Shown here in pieces: positions 1-8,093 of a stretch of 64,000 nt of DNA. Source of the DNA: Alphaproteobacteria bacterium (GTDB lineage Bacteria; Pseudomonadota; Alphaproteobacteria; MPNO01; UBA830); contig JAJEBT010000199.1 in assembly GCA_022822405.1 (NCBI GenBank), positions 1-64,000 of the forward strand, given 5' to 3'. The notes beneath the pieces were generated by a model that had not been told where the DNA came from, searched no databases, and saw only the letters and a list, made by a program, of their open reading frames with translations. Each line of letters starts with the position of its first letter. Within the stretch, counting starts at the first letter, position 1. The position numbers and the translations under genes were made by a program.

Positions 1-133
1 GCTCGTCCATCAAGGCGTCCCACAGCGGACGCTCCTCAGGCTTCGCCAGACGAACCTCAACCTCGGACAGGCAAAACCCTTCCGGAGCTTCCTCGTGAAG
101 CGGACAGGAGGCCAGGCGCTTGCGAACCGACAT
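1..133 (-). CDS. Partial DUF4338 / DruA-like protein, N-terminal 44 residues
   Basis: An ATG at 133 (minus strand) opens a frame that runs without a stop to the window edge, giving 44 residues. The last part, EERPLWDALMDE, resembles the segment that precedes the HHYLG motif of DUF4338 proteins. That family includes the Druantia protein DruA and many stand-alone copies annotated as transposase-like. No clear ribosome binding site is visible upstream. The decisive motif lies outside the window, so the assignment rests on one short stretch of similarity recalled from the family. It may mark an accessory or mobile region to the left. Confidence 0.45.
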   Translation of the reverse strand, partial: MSVRKRLASCPLHEEAPEGFCLSEVEVRLAKPEERPLWDALMDE

Positions 134-308
134 GCCCGCACTATAAGAGCTCCAGCACAGGAAAGCCAGCAAAAACCGTCACAAACCTGCATGCACCAGC
201 CCGAGCCTCGGCAACACCGAGAGGCCGTCAGGAAAAATCCAACCAGAATCTTAGCGTGGGAAAACCCTGGGGCGGATACGGCGGCGGGGCCTTGCGACGC
301 GGACCGCC

Positions 309-2237
309 TCAGATCGAGCCGATCGGCCAGGGAAGATCCACGAAGAGATGCTGCAGGAGTCCCCAGGGAAGGTCGAGCGTCATCAGCCACGACAGGAACA
401 TCAGGACCGCGTCGGCCGCCAGCGTGAGCAGGATCGTGCGCTGCCAGGTCGCCCTCGCCTCGATCCGCAGGAACGCGACGAAGAACACGTTGAGCGCGAT
501 GAAGAACCCGGTGATCGCGGTCAGCAGCATCAGGCCGATCACGGGGACGAGGTAGTACCAGATCCCCTTCTCGGGCGGAGCGAACGACTCGATGCCCGGC
601 CGTTCCTCGTCGTGGTTAAAGGTCGTCTCGCGGCCGCCGCTCCGCCAAATGCCGGCGAGGACGAAGCCGCTCACGACCAGCATCACGACAGCGACGCCCA
701 TGGGAAACACGGCGCCCAGCATGCTGTGCCGCACCGAATCATAGAGTGCCCAGACAAAGACGAGGCCGACGAAACCGGCAAAGAGGAGCTGGGGGGTGAG
801 CACCGCGGCATGGACCGCGGGGGCGTTTCCGGCGTCCTTCGGCTGCGGCTTGCTGCGGGCTCCGAGAATGACGGAAACCACGATGATCACCGCGATCACC
901 AGGACGCCCGGACGGGTGAGGAAGCCCCACTCGTGGAACTGGATCGCCTGGTAGAGATAGGTCTCCGCCTGGTCCGCGAGGACGAAGCCGATGAGGAGCG
1001 CCGGGCGGGACCACCCGAACCTCTTCATGCCGACGCCGAGGAAACCGATGACGATCAGGAACACGAAATCCATCAGGTCGCGGCTCGCCTGGAAGGCCGC
1101 GAACGAGATCACCATCAGCATGAAGGGCGCAAGCAGGTGGTAGCGGATGGTGGTCAGCCGCGCGATCGCCGGCGACAGGAACAGGCACAACCCGGCACCG
1201 ACGACGTTGGCGAGCGCCAGCGTCCACACGATCGTGTAGGTGGTCGGAAGCTCAGCGGTCAGCAGCCGCGGCCCCGGCTCGAGCCCGATCAGGACGAGCC
1301 CGCCTATGAATACCGCCATCGACCCGGAGCCCGGGATGCCGAACAGCAGCGTGGGGATGAGACCGCCGCCTTCCTTCGCGTTGTTGGCGGACTCCGGAGC
1401 GAGGACGCCGCGAATGTCGCCGGTGCCGAACTGCGACTTGTCGCGCGCGGTCTGGACGACGTGGCCGTAGGCGATCCAGTCGACCACAGATCCGCCGAGG
1501 CCCGGAATGGCGCCGATCAGCGTGCCGATGCCGGCGCAGCGCAGGCACAGCCACCGGTGCCGGATCATGTCCTTCAGACCGTCAAGCCAGCCCCGGCCCA
1601 GCGCCGCGCCGCCCGCGATCGTTCCGGACCTGCGAAGGAGGTCGATGACCTCGGGGAAGGCGAAGATGCCGAGGCCGATCACGACCAGCGGGATGCCGTC
1701 CGCCAGATAGTCGACGCCGAGCGTCATCCGCCACTCGCCGGTTGCCGGCGCGCCGCCGAGCGCGCCGATGACGAGACCGAGGCCGCAGGATGCGACGCCC
1801 TTCCAGAGATTCCGGCCGGACAGGACACCGACCATCGAGATGCCGAGCACCGCCAGCATGAACAGCTCGGCCGAGGTGAAGAACAGGATGACGGGCTTGG
1901 CGACGAGGACGAAGAAGGTGAGGATCAGGGCGCCGAAAAGCCCGCCGAACAGCGAAGCCGAGAAGGCCGCGCCGAGGGCGCGGGCGGCCTCGCCTTTCTT
2001 GGCGAGCGGAAACCCGTCCAGCACCGTCGCCTGGGAGGCGGACGAGCCGGGTATGCCCATCAGCACCGACGTGAAGGTGTCGGAGGTCGGAATGACCGCA
2101 ACGAGACCGACCAGCATGGCGAGCGCCGAAACCGCGTCCATGCCGTAGAGGAACGGGATCAGCAGCGACAGGCCAACGATCCCGCCGAGCCCCGGAAAAA
2201 CGCCGACCACGAGCCCGAGCAGCACGCCCACCACCAT
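309..2237 (-). CDS. tctA: Tripartite tricarboxylate transporter permease, TctA fused to a TctB-like domain
   Basis: Membrane permease of a TTT-family secondary transporter that takes organic anions from a TctC-type binding protein. The 642-residue frame has the two PGLGG motifs typical of the internally duplicated TctA (near residues 17 and 245), then from about residue 475 a four-helix TctB-like part. A separate tctB is absent, so the small subunit appears fused to the C-terminus. The first ATG (2237) falls inside the expected first helix. About 26 in-frame codons upstream still look like a TctA N-terminus (HGDTGPIFEALAEAF...) but contain no ATG, GTG or TTG before the stop at about 2333, so the true start is uncertain. 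It lies downstream of the binding-protein gene. Confidence 0.9.
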   Translation of the reverse strand: MVVGVLLGLVVGVFPGLGGIVGLSLLIPFLYGMDAVSALAMLVGLVAVIPTSDTFTSVLMGIPGSSASQATVLDGFPLAKKGEAARALGAAFSASLFGGLFGALILTFFVLVAKPVILFFTSAELFMLAVLGISMVGVLSGRNLWKGVASCGLGLVIGALGGAPATGEWRMTLGVDYLADGIPLVVIGLGIFAFPEVIDLLRRSGTIAGGAALGRGWLDGLKDMIRHRWLCLRCAGIGTLIGAIPGLGGSVVDWIAYGHVVQTARDKSQFGTGDIRGVLAPESANNAKEGGGLIPTLLFGIPGSGSMAVFIGGLVLIGLEPGPRLLTAELPTTYTIVWTLALANVVGAGLCLFLSPAIARLTTIRYHLLAPFMLMVISFAAFQASRDLMDFVFLIVIGFLGVGMKRFGWSRPALLIGFVLADQAETYLYQAIQFHEWGFLTRPGVLVIAVIIVVSVILGARSKPQPKDAGNAPAVHAAVLTPQLLFAGFVGLVFVWALYDSVRHSMLGAVFPMGVAVVMLVVSGFVLAGIWRSGGRETTFNHDEERPGIESFAPPEKGIWYYLVPVIGLMLLTAITGFFIALNVFFVAFLRIEARATWQRTILLTLAADAVLMFLSWLMTLDLPWGLLQHLFVDLPWPIGSI

Positions 2238-2320
2238 GAAGGTCAGGTGCTGGGCGGTGAACAGGACCGTGAAGGCTTCGGCAAGCGCTTCGAAGATGGG
2301 ACCGGTATCTCCGTGAGTGC

Positions 2321-2344
2321 GGGCGGCGGGTTACCCCGCCGCCC
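2321..2344 (-). other. Perfect intergenic stem-loop between tctC and tctA
   Basis: Ten-base perfect GC stem (2321-2330 with 2335-2344) closed by a four-base loop, starting 12 bases after the tctC stop codon. No T-run follows on the transcribed strand, so it is not a standard intrinsic terminator. A role in stabilising the upstream binding-protein mRNA, or in partial termination, is inferred by analogy with the malE-malF intercistronic repeats. Confidence 0.7.
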
Positions 2345-2356
2345 GTCGGTGGAAAG

Positions 2357-3439
2357 CTAGAACTTGACGTTGTACTTCGTCGTCAGCCAGTCGCGCACCC
2401 AGGCCTTCGCTGCCGGAGGCACGTAGGTCGCCGACTTGTAGCGGACCTCGGCTTCCGCCCCGGTGACCTGGGCGTACTTGCCGATCTTCTTGTCCTTGGT
2501 GCTGGCATATTCAGGATCCGCGAACATGCGCTTGAGCGCGTCCTGATAGGCCTTGACCATGTCCGCTGGCGTTTCCTTCGGGACGACGATGAACTTCTGC
2601 GCCGGGAAGCCGGCGATGAAGAAGGCCTTCCAGGCGTCGAAGGCGGGGCCGGACGGCTTCTTGCCCTTCACCTGCTCATACACCTCGGCGAAGTGCGGGA
2701 GATCGGGGAAGGTCGGATCACGGATGAGGTTGCCGTCGGCATCGAGGAAGCCCCAGCTCATGACCGGGACGGCACTGCCTTCCTTGACCAGCGGCGTGAC
2801 CTTGGAGAGGAAGGCGGCCGAGGTCTGGTAGTCGATCTGGGTCTCGCCCGTCATGAAGGCTTTGCGGCCGGCCGACCGGCCCTTCATGCCGAAAACGGCC
2901 TTCACGTTCAGGCCCAGCATCTCGAAGGCGAGAAGCGGCACCAGATCGAGCGAGGTGGCGCCTTGGGAGCCGTACTTGAGCGCCGGGTTCTTCTTCGCAA
3001 GTTCGGCCGCCGACTTCACGCCGAGTTTGGGGCTGATATAGACGACGCCGCCGGTCGCGTAGGCGAGAAGCGGACGCCACTTGGCGTAATCGTACTTCAC
3101 CCGCTTGTCCCCGAGGAGGAACGGAAGCTGTGTCGAACCGGAGGTGCCGAACAGCTCGAGCCCGTTGGCGCGCGCGCGGGACGCGTAGAGATTGGCGCCC
3201 TTCGTGGATCCGCCGCCAGGGACGAACTTGAGCTGGATGGTGGCCCCGAGCTGCTTTTCGAGGAGCGGCGCGACATAGCGCGCCCAGCGCCCGGACCCGC
3301 CGCCTTCCTTGAACGGGATCATCCACGAGATGTTCTTGCCCTTGAGGTCGGCAGCGGCCGCGGGTGCGGCCGGCAGGGCCAGCCCGGCCGCGGCCGTGAT
3401 GGCAAGACCGGAGAGCGCACCCTTGATCAGATGTTTCAT
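2357..3439 (-). CDS. tctC: Tripartite tricarboxylate transporter substrate-binding protein (TctC/Bug family)
   Basis: Periplasmic binding protein of 360 residues that would deliver a carboxylated solute to the TctA-TctB permease encoded downstream. A Sec signal peptide covers residues 1 to about 30 (positively charged MKHLIKGAL, hydrophobic core, then APAAAA). The mature part begins with a PGGG-type Bug loop (KFVPGGGSTKG) and has the family's usual length. The start is supported by a GAAAGGAAAC-like ribosome site just upstream. The gene leads a two-gene operon and is divergent from the ligase gene at 3991. The substrate cannot be told from sequence. Bug proteins bind many aromatic and aliphatic acids. 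Confidence 0.88.
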   Translation of the reverse strand: MKHLIKGALSGLAITAAAGLALPAAPAAAADLKGKNISWMIPFKEGGGSGRWARYVAPLLEKQLGATIQLKFVPGGGSTKGANLYASRARANGLELFGTSGSTQLPFLLGDKRVKYDYAKWRPLLAYATGGVVYISPKLGVKSAAELAKKNPALKYGSQGATSLDLVPLLAFEMLGLNVKAVFGMKGRSAGRKAFMTGETQIDYQTSAAFLSKVTPLVKEGSAVPVMSWGFLDADGNLIRDPTFPDLPHFAEVYEQVKGKKPSGPAFDAWKAFFIAGFPAQKFIVVPKETPADMVKAYQDALKRMFADPEYASTKDKKIGKYAQVTGAEAEVRYKSATYVPPAAKAWVRDWLTTKYNVKF

Positions 3440-3990
3440 TTGGCTTGTTTCCTTTCGGGAATCGTCCTTGAAGAAAGGGGTTATATAGGAAGCACTGCGT
3501 CACGGCCACAACTGAAGCTTTTCGCACGGAACCACCAAACGCGGACAGGCGCGAACCGGTCTCGGCTACTCGGAGTACCAATAACAAGACCCCGAGCGCA
3601 TGCCGGAAGGAGACGGCAGAAACGAATCCGGGGCGTACAGAATATAAGCGTCATCGATAGACAACCGCTCGTCAACGCCCCCGCCCATGCCGGGAATATT
3701 CCCGGCGACCTCGGAGGACAGGGTTCGGGCAGTCCGCGATGTCCCGGAAATTCGGCGCGGAACGCCAGTCGGCTGTTCCCGGAACAGCCGCTGCCCGCCG
3801 GCAGAGTGCAACCCGGCTCCGCAATGGTGTATGTCTGTACGCTGCTCCCCGCACCGGGTGCCGGGCGGGACCTTTCGAAGGGCGGTATCGGCAATGGGGT
3901 GCGGCAAGCCATGATGACGGTTTCGGATCCGAAGGCGGTTTCGCGGGCCTCCATCCATCGCGCGTGCGCCTCGCATCGACAGCAGCCGGC
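3440..3990. other. 551-base divergent intergenic region
   Basis: Separates tctC (leftward) from the acyl-CoA ligase gene (rightward) and must hold both promoters. Frames inside it have no recognisable family match and use codons unlike the neighbours. No clear operator or RNA element was found. Confidence 0.5.
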
Positions 3991-5562
3991 ATGACGTCCC
4001 TGCCGCAACTCGACATCCCGTTCCGCACGCTCGGCGCGGCGTTCGGAAATTTTGCAGCGCGCCACCCGCACAAGCTCGCAATACAATCCATCGACCAGGA
4101 CACATCCCTCGATTTCGCGACCCTCGACGAGCTCGTCGAACGCACCGCCGCCAGGATGGCCGAGTTCGGCATCTCGCGGGGCAGCCGCGTCGCGATCCTG
4201 TCGGGCGAATGCGTGGAAAAGCTCGTCCTGATGTTCGCGGCGTGGCGCTGCGGCGCGTCCGCGTGCCCTTTTCACACGGAGATACCGACCGGCCATCTCG
4301 GTTCCATCCTCACTGCCATCGAGCCGTCGCTGGTCGTCTGGCATCGCGATCTCGACGGTCCTGCAATCCTTGGCGGACTCTCATGCCCGCAGGAGTCCTT
4401 CAGCCACATCGGCGAAAGCGAGGGGTTTTTTGCGCGATCGGGGAATGGCCAGCTGGTGCCGCGGGGAGAGGAGTACGGCCCCGCGGACGAGGGATGCATC
4501 TTCGCGACCTCGGGAACGACCGACCGGCCCAAATGCGTCGTCTGGGATCACCTGGGGCTCTGGATGTGCGGCCTGTCGACCATCGACTTCACCGGCATGA
4601 CGGCGGACGACCGCGTTCTCGAGTACCGCACCTTCAGCTGGCTGTCTCCCCAGATCGTCACCTTCATGCCCTTCGTATCGCTGGGGCTGACGATCGTCAT
4701 CGCGGACGGGTTTTCGCGGACCCGGTTCTTCGGCTGGATTCGCGATCATGCGATCACGGTCGCGGCCGGCGTCCCGACAGTGATCAACATGCTGCTCGAC
4801 GACCCTGTCGACGTGCCACCCGGAGACCTGGCGTCGCTGCGCCTGATGACGGCCAGTTCGGCGCCGCTCGCCCCGGACCGCTGGCGGCAGTTCGAGGAGT
4901 GCTACGGCATCAGGGTTCTCCAGTTCTACGGCGCCTCGGAGGGCGGCTGGCTGTGCGGCAACCGACATGACCGCAGGCGGATCGGGACTGCGGGCCCCCC
5001 TGCCCGGTACATGGATCTCGCGATCGTCGACGACAACGGAGGGGCCTGCCCGCCGGGCGTCGCCGGCGAGATCACCATCCGCGGCCCTCAGACCGCCACC
5101 GCCATCATTTCCTCGGACGGGCAGTGGGAGGATCGGACGGGTTTCCGCCTGTCGGAGCGCGCGAGGACCGGAGATCTCGGGATCATGGATGACGAAGGCT
5201 TCGTGACCGTTACCGGGCGCGTGAAGGATGTCATCATCAGGGGCGGAGTTTCGATCGCGCCCCTCGAGATCGATGCCGCGATGGTCCGGCATCCCGACAT
5301 CAGCGAGGCCGCAGCCATCGGCATACCCGATCCGGTCTGGGGGGAGGAGATCGCTTGCTATGTGGTCGCCACTCCGGGCGCAAAGCTCGATGACGCCTCG
5401 GTTCTGGCGCACGCGGAGACAGTCCTTCCTCCGTCCCGGCAACCCCGGCGCGTGGCAATTGTCGACCGGCTGCCCAGGAATGACCGCGGCAAGGTCAGAC
5501 GGGATGCGCTGAAGCGGATGTGGACCGAGACCGGAGTGCCTGAGAGGCTGGACCACGGTTGA
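3991..5562 (+). CDS. Class I adenylate-forming enzyme, acyl-CoA synthetase-like
   Basis: Predicted to activate a carboxylic acid with ATP and, by family, form its CoA thioester. From the ATG at 3991 it is 523 residues, normal for the ANL superfamily. In-frame upstream codons to 3739 look non-coding. Seen in order: an unusual ATP-binding loop TSGTTDRPK at residues 173-181 (the family norm is TSGTTGxPKG, so Gly is Asp here and the final Gly is Cys), FYGASEGG, TGDLG, the hinge GRVKDVIIRGG, and the C-terminal catalytic lysine in DRGKVRRD. It is divergent from the TTT transporter, so it may activate the imported acid. The substrate is unknown and the altered loop lowers certainty about activity. 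Confidence 0.85.
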   Translation: MTSLPQLDIPFRTLGAAFGNFAARHPHKLAIQSIDQDTSLDFATLDELVERTAARMAEFGISRGSRVAILSGECVEKLVLMFAAWRCGASACPFHTEIPTGHLGSILTAIEPSLVVWHRDLDGPAILGGLSCPQESFSHIGESEGFFARSGNGQLVPRGEEYGPADEGCIFATSGTTDRPKCVVWDHLGLWMCGLSTIDFTGMTADDRVLEYRTFSWLSPQIVTFMPFVSLGLTIVIADGFSRTRFFGWIRDHAITVAAGVPTVINMLLDDPVDVPPGDLASLRLMTASSAPLAPDRWRQFEECYGIRVLQFYGASEGGWLCGNRHDRRRIGTAGPPARYMDLAIVDDNGGACPPGVAGEITIRGPQTATAIISSDGQWEDRTGFRLSERARTGDLGIMDDEGFVTVTGRVKDVIIRGGVSIAPLEIDAAMVRHPDISEAAAIGIPDPVWGEEIACYVVATPGAKLDDASVLAHAETVLPPSRQPRRVAIVDRLPRNDRGKVRRDALKRMWTETGVPERLDHG

Positions 5563-5870
5563 CAGGCAGCCGGAGTAGGGATTGACGCCTCCGGCGGCGA
5601 TGGAGCGGAAACCCTGCAGTGCTGCGCCACATCCACGCCGGCGATGCCGAAGGCGCACGATTCCGCCGTACTTTCACACCCTCGGGCAAGCACCAGATGG
5701 CAGTGGACTCTCACGGTGTCGGGGCGCAACGGCCGCCAACCCGTTTCTCCGAATACCGGTCGGGTTTCAGGGGCCGGTCGGGACCGGCGCGTTCCGTTAT
5801 TCCCGGCGCTCAGCAAACTGCCCGGCAGACCGACACTGCGAACCATCGAACCTCTTGAATCTTGCTCGAA
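5563..5870. other. 308-base intergenic stretch
   Basis: Lies between the ligase gene and the parD operator. No gene, RNA or repeat is recognised. Confidence 0.4.
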
Positions 5871-5885
5871 TACCAATTTTTGGTA
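5871..5885 (+). promoter_or_regulatory. Inverted repeat, probable parD autoregulatory operator
   Basis: TACCAA-TTT-TTGGTA, a perfect six-base inverted repeat centred 33 bases before the parD start. It lies in a locally AT-rich patch with weak promoter-like hexamers (TTGCTC and TACAAC, 16 apart). ParD-type ribbon-helix-helix antitoxins bind such palindromes to repress their own operon. The assignment is positional. Confidence 0.55.
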
Positions 5886-5910
5886 CAACAGTCGCGAAAG
5901 GAGTTCCCAA

Positions 5911-6147
5911 ATGCCACGCAACACATCAATCTCCCTTGGTGATCACTTCACCGGATTCATTGACCAGCGCATCGCCTCTGGACGTTACAGTTCGGCCAGC
6001 GATGTGGTTCGGGCCGGCTTGCGATTGCTGGAAGAACATGAGACGAGACTGGACGCATTGCGGGAGGCGTTGATCGAGGGCGAAAGATCCGGCGCTGCCA
6101 CTCCGTTCGACTTCGATGCGTTCATCGCCCGCAAGAAATCTGCCTGA
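5911..6147 (+). CDS. parD: ParD-family ribbon-helix-helix antitoxin
   Basis: Antitoxin of a type II module: 78 residues with the N-terminal beta strand ISLGDHF and the helix [16 protein letters not shown] typical of ParD/CC2985 proteins, then an acidic C-terminal tail that would wrap the toxin. The ATG at 5911 follows an AAAGGAG ribosome site eight bases upstream. The next gene, parE, starts five bases after the stop but is broken by a nonsense codon, so this intact antitoxin may have no active local partner. It would still repress through the palindrome upstream. Confidence 0.9.
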   Translation: MPRNTSISLGDHFTGFIDQRIASGRYSSASDVVRAGLRLLEEHETRLDALREALIEGERSGAATPFDFDAFIARKKSA

Positions 6148-6152
6148 CCGCC

Positions 6153-6443
6153 ATGTCGGGCTATGCGCTGTCGCCAGCGGCCCAGGCCGACCTTGAAGGG
6201 ATTTGGGACTACACGGCCCAGCATTGAGGCGACGCACAGGCAGAGCACTACACCCGGGACATTCAAGCTGCTTGCGAGGCGCTGGGCGACGATACGCTGA
6301 GCGGTCGACCGGCTGACGACGTTCGTGCCGGATATCTCAAGTTATCCGTGCGCTCACATGTGGTGTTCTACCGTGTACGATTTGACACCGTAGAGATCGT
6401 CCGCATCCTGCACCAGCGTATGGACATTGCTCGGCACATCTGA
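6153..6443 (+). pseudogene. parE: parE toxin interrupted by one in-frame TGA
   Basis: Reading from ATG 6153 gives MSGYALSPAAQADLEGIWDY, the classic RelE/ParE N-terminus. It is followed by TAQH and then TGA at codon 25, where family members carry Trp (TAQHW). Beyond the stop the same frame continues without another defect to 6443, including the family features SGRPADDVRAGYLKLSVRSH, VVFYRV and a C-terminal VRILHQRMDIARH. The full length would be 96 residues, normal for ParE. A single TGG to TGA change explains everything. Either the toxin is dead, or a little is made by readthrough. No selenocysteine signal is apparent. Confidence 0.88.
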
Positions 6444-6537
6444 TTTTGGCCTAACACGTCGAGCATACTCCTACCGGCGACCTCGACTGCTCACGATAGC
6501 GATTGTGAGCGCCAAATCTGAGCATGACATGGTAGTG

Positions 6538-6626
6538 CTGGGGCTCTCGTGCCGCACACTGGAGGGCTACCGGGTAAGCGGGTGCGCTATCGCCGCTCGG
6601 ACCTGGATGCTCTCGCTAGCAAGTAG
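6538..6626 (+). pseudogene. Remnant of an excisionase/AlpA-type helix-turn-helix gene
   Basis: One frame reads LGLSCRTLEGYRVSG, the recognition region of small HTH_17/excisionase-like proteins. The next frame then gives VRYRRSDLDALASK and a stop, which is the usual C-terminus of the same family. The intervening dozen or so residues (normally a GPxFxKxGRR-like turn) are missing and the two halves are out of frame. Upstream codons also look degraded. It is therefore a deleted, frameshifted scrap. Such genes sit beside integrases or toxin-antitoxin modules in mobile elements. No integrase remains here. Confidence 0.6.
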
Positions 6627-7081
6627 AATTGTCCATTTTTCATAGCACATCAATTGGCCGCTTCTGTTGAGGTTACAGGCCTTGTGGACAAGTGGACAGG
6701 CGCAGAGCGTCTGTCCACTTGTCCACAAGGCGCTTTCGGGTCGCGTCGAAGCGGGTCACGCGGCCTTCCGGGTGTGAGTGTCGATCGGGTCTCCATTGCT
6801 CCGGTAGGGCCTCCGGGGTCCAAGCGTGGGGTCATCGTGGATGAAACTGCAGGAGGCCTCATCGCAAGGGCACAGACAGCAGATTGATCATAAGAGTCCC
6901 ATGTGGGCGCAACAGACTCGAGTTTACATTCGTCGCCGGGATGCCCCGAACCGGACGGGTAAACATGCTTGTAGATGCCCTCCGGCACAGCGGTGCCATC
7001 GAGTGCCGCGATGATCCAGGATGTATACAGGTCGCCCGAATGCTAGACTGCCGGCCGCCGACCAGCCAGAGGAGTACAGAA
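6627..7081. other. Gene-free stretch carrying a large inverted repeat
   Basis: No convincing gene lies between the HTH remnant and the deacetylase gene. Besides the inverted repeat at 6679-6731 nothing is recognised. Short frames here have no family match. It probably belongs to the same decayed accessory patch as parD/parE. Confidence 0.4.
6679..6731. repeat. Perfect 21-bp inverted repeat with 11-base spacer built from GTGGACAA units
   Basis: The arms 6679-6699 and 6711-6731 are exact reverse complements. Each arm holds two near-tandem copies of GTGGACAA (GTGGACAAGTGGACA), so the site has four half-sites in total. No T-run follows on either strand, which argues against an intrinsic terminator. 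Candidates are a regulator or recombinase binding site, or an end left by a lost mobile element. Confidence 0.75.
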
Positions 7082-7963
7082 ATGGTCATGAAGCCGCGCG
7101 ACCGGATCGACTATTCGGCGATGGCCGACAGGGAACCACTCGCGCTGCCCGGCGGCAAGCGGATCGCGGTCTGGGTCATCGTCAACATCGAGAACTGGAA
7201 CATCGAGAAGCCGATGCCGCGCACGGTTCTCCCGCCGCCCGGCAACCAGGTTCACATTCCGGACATCCCCAACTGGTCCTGGCAGGAATACGGCATGCGG
7301 GTTGGATTCTGGCGCCTTCGGGAAGCCCTCGCATCGCGTGGCATTCCGGCAACGCTGTCAGTCAACGGCTCTGTCTGCAGCCAGTACCCGCGGCTTGCGC
7401 AGGGCGCCCTCGAGGCAGGCTGGGAATTCCTCGGACATGCGTACCACCAGCAGCCGACCCATCTCATAGAAGACCAGCAAAAGGACATCCAGCAAACCAT
7501 CGACGCGATCAGGGACTTCACCGGCAGCGCGCCTCGCGGCTGGATGGGGCCCGGCCTGACAGAGACTTTCGAGACGCCGGACTATCTCACCGAAGCGGGC
7601 ATCGAATATGTCGCCGACTTCCCGATGGACGACCAGCCCTTCGAAATACAGACGGAGAACGGGCCTCTGGTGTCCATACCCTACACCGTCGAGTTGAACG
7701 ACATCCCGATAATGCTGGTCCAGCATCATCGGGCAGACGAATTCGTGCACCGATGCATGGACAGTTTCGAGCGGCTGCACCGCGAAGGGGCCGACAACGC
7801 CCGCATAATGGCGATCGCGGTCCACCCCTACATCTCGGGAACGCCGTTCCGCATCAAGTATTTCGAGGAGGTGCTCGACCGCATCTCCGAAACCGAAGGT
7901 GTCGCGATGTGGACGGGAAGCCAGATACTCGACTGGTACAGGTCGGTGCGCCCCGAGGCATGA
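7082..7963 (+). CDS. Polysaccharide deacetylase-fold protein, PuuE (allantoinase)-like
   Basis: A 293-residue NodB-fold hydrolase. The layout (MKPRDRIDYS, IENWNIEKP, SWQEYGMRVGFWRL, FLGHAYHQQ, a WMGPG turn, SIPYTVELNDI, AIAVHPYISG) matches the PuuE branch. That branch includes a cofactor-independent allantoinase, and other members deacetylate polysaccharides or amides. It has no signal peptide, so it should act in the cytoplasm, which favours a small-molecule substrate over cell wall. The start at 7082 has GGAG ten bases upstream. The gene stands 130 bases before a molybdenum hydroxylase subunit, a pairing compatible with heterocycle degradation. The exact substrate is not determined. Confidence 0.8.
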   Translation: MVMKPRDRIDYSAMADREPLALPGGKRIAVWVIVNIENWNIEKPMPRTVLPPPGNQVHIPDIPNWSWQEYGMRVGFWRLREALASRGIPATLSVNGSVCSQYPRLAQGALEAGWEFLGHAYHQQPTHLIEDQQKDIQQTIDAIRDFTGSAPRGWMGPGLTETFETPDYLTEAGIEYVADFPMDDQPFEIQTENGPLVSIPYTVELNDIPIMLVQHHRADEFVHRCMDSFERLHREGADNARIMAIAVHPYISGTPFRIKYFEEVLDRISETEGVAMWTGSQILDWYRSVRPEA

Positions 7964-8093
7964 TGCCATCTGCCTGCACCGGTACCTCAAAAACCGGATT
8001 CCGCACCACCGGACTCAGCGGCCCGACCGACCGGCTCTCCCGCGCCACGAAAACGGTCGGGATCCGCGGACGGCACGGCCCCGGAGACCTCCC

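Noticed and set aside
348-2360. Long open frame (670 codons) on the plus strand opposite the TctA gene
   Set aside because: Composition is Arg/Asp/Glu/His-rich without any domain. It is the antisense image of a high-GC membrane-protein gene.
6225-6227. Selenocysteine or programmed recoding at the parE TGA
   Set aside because: The family residue is Trp, no SECIS-like stem follows, and ParE proteins have no use for Sec at this place.
6679-6731. Reading the inverted repeat as a simple intrinsic terminator
   Set aside because: There is no T-run on either side and no intact gene ends directly before it.
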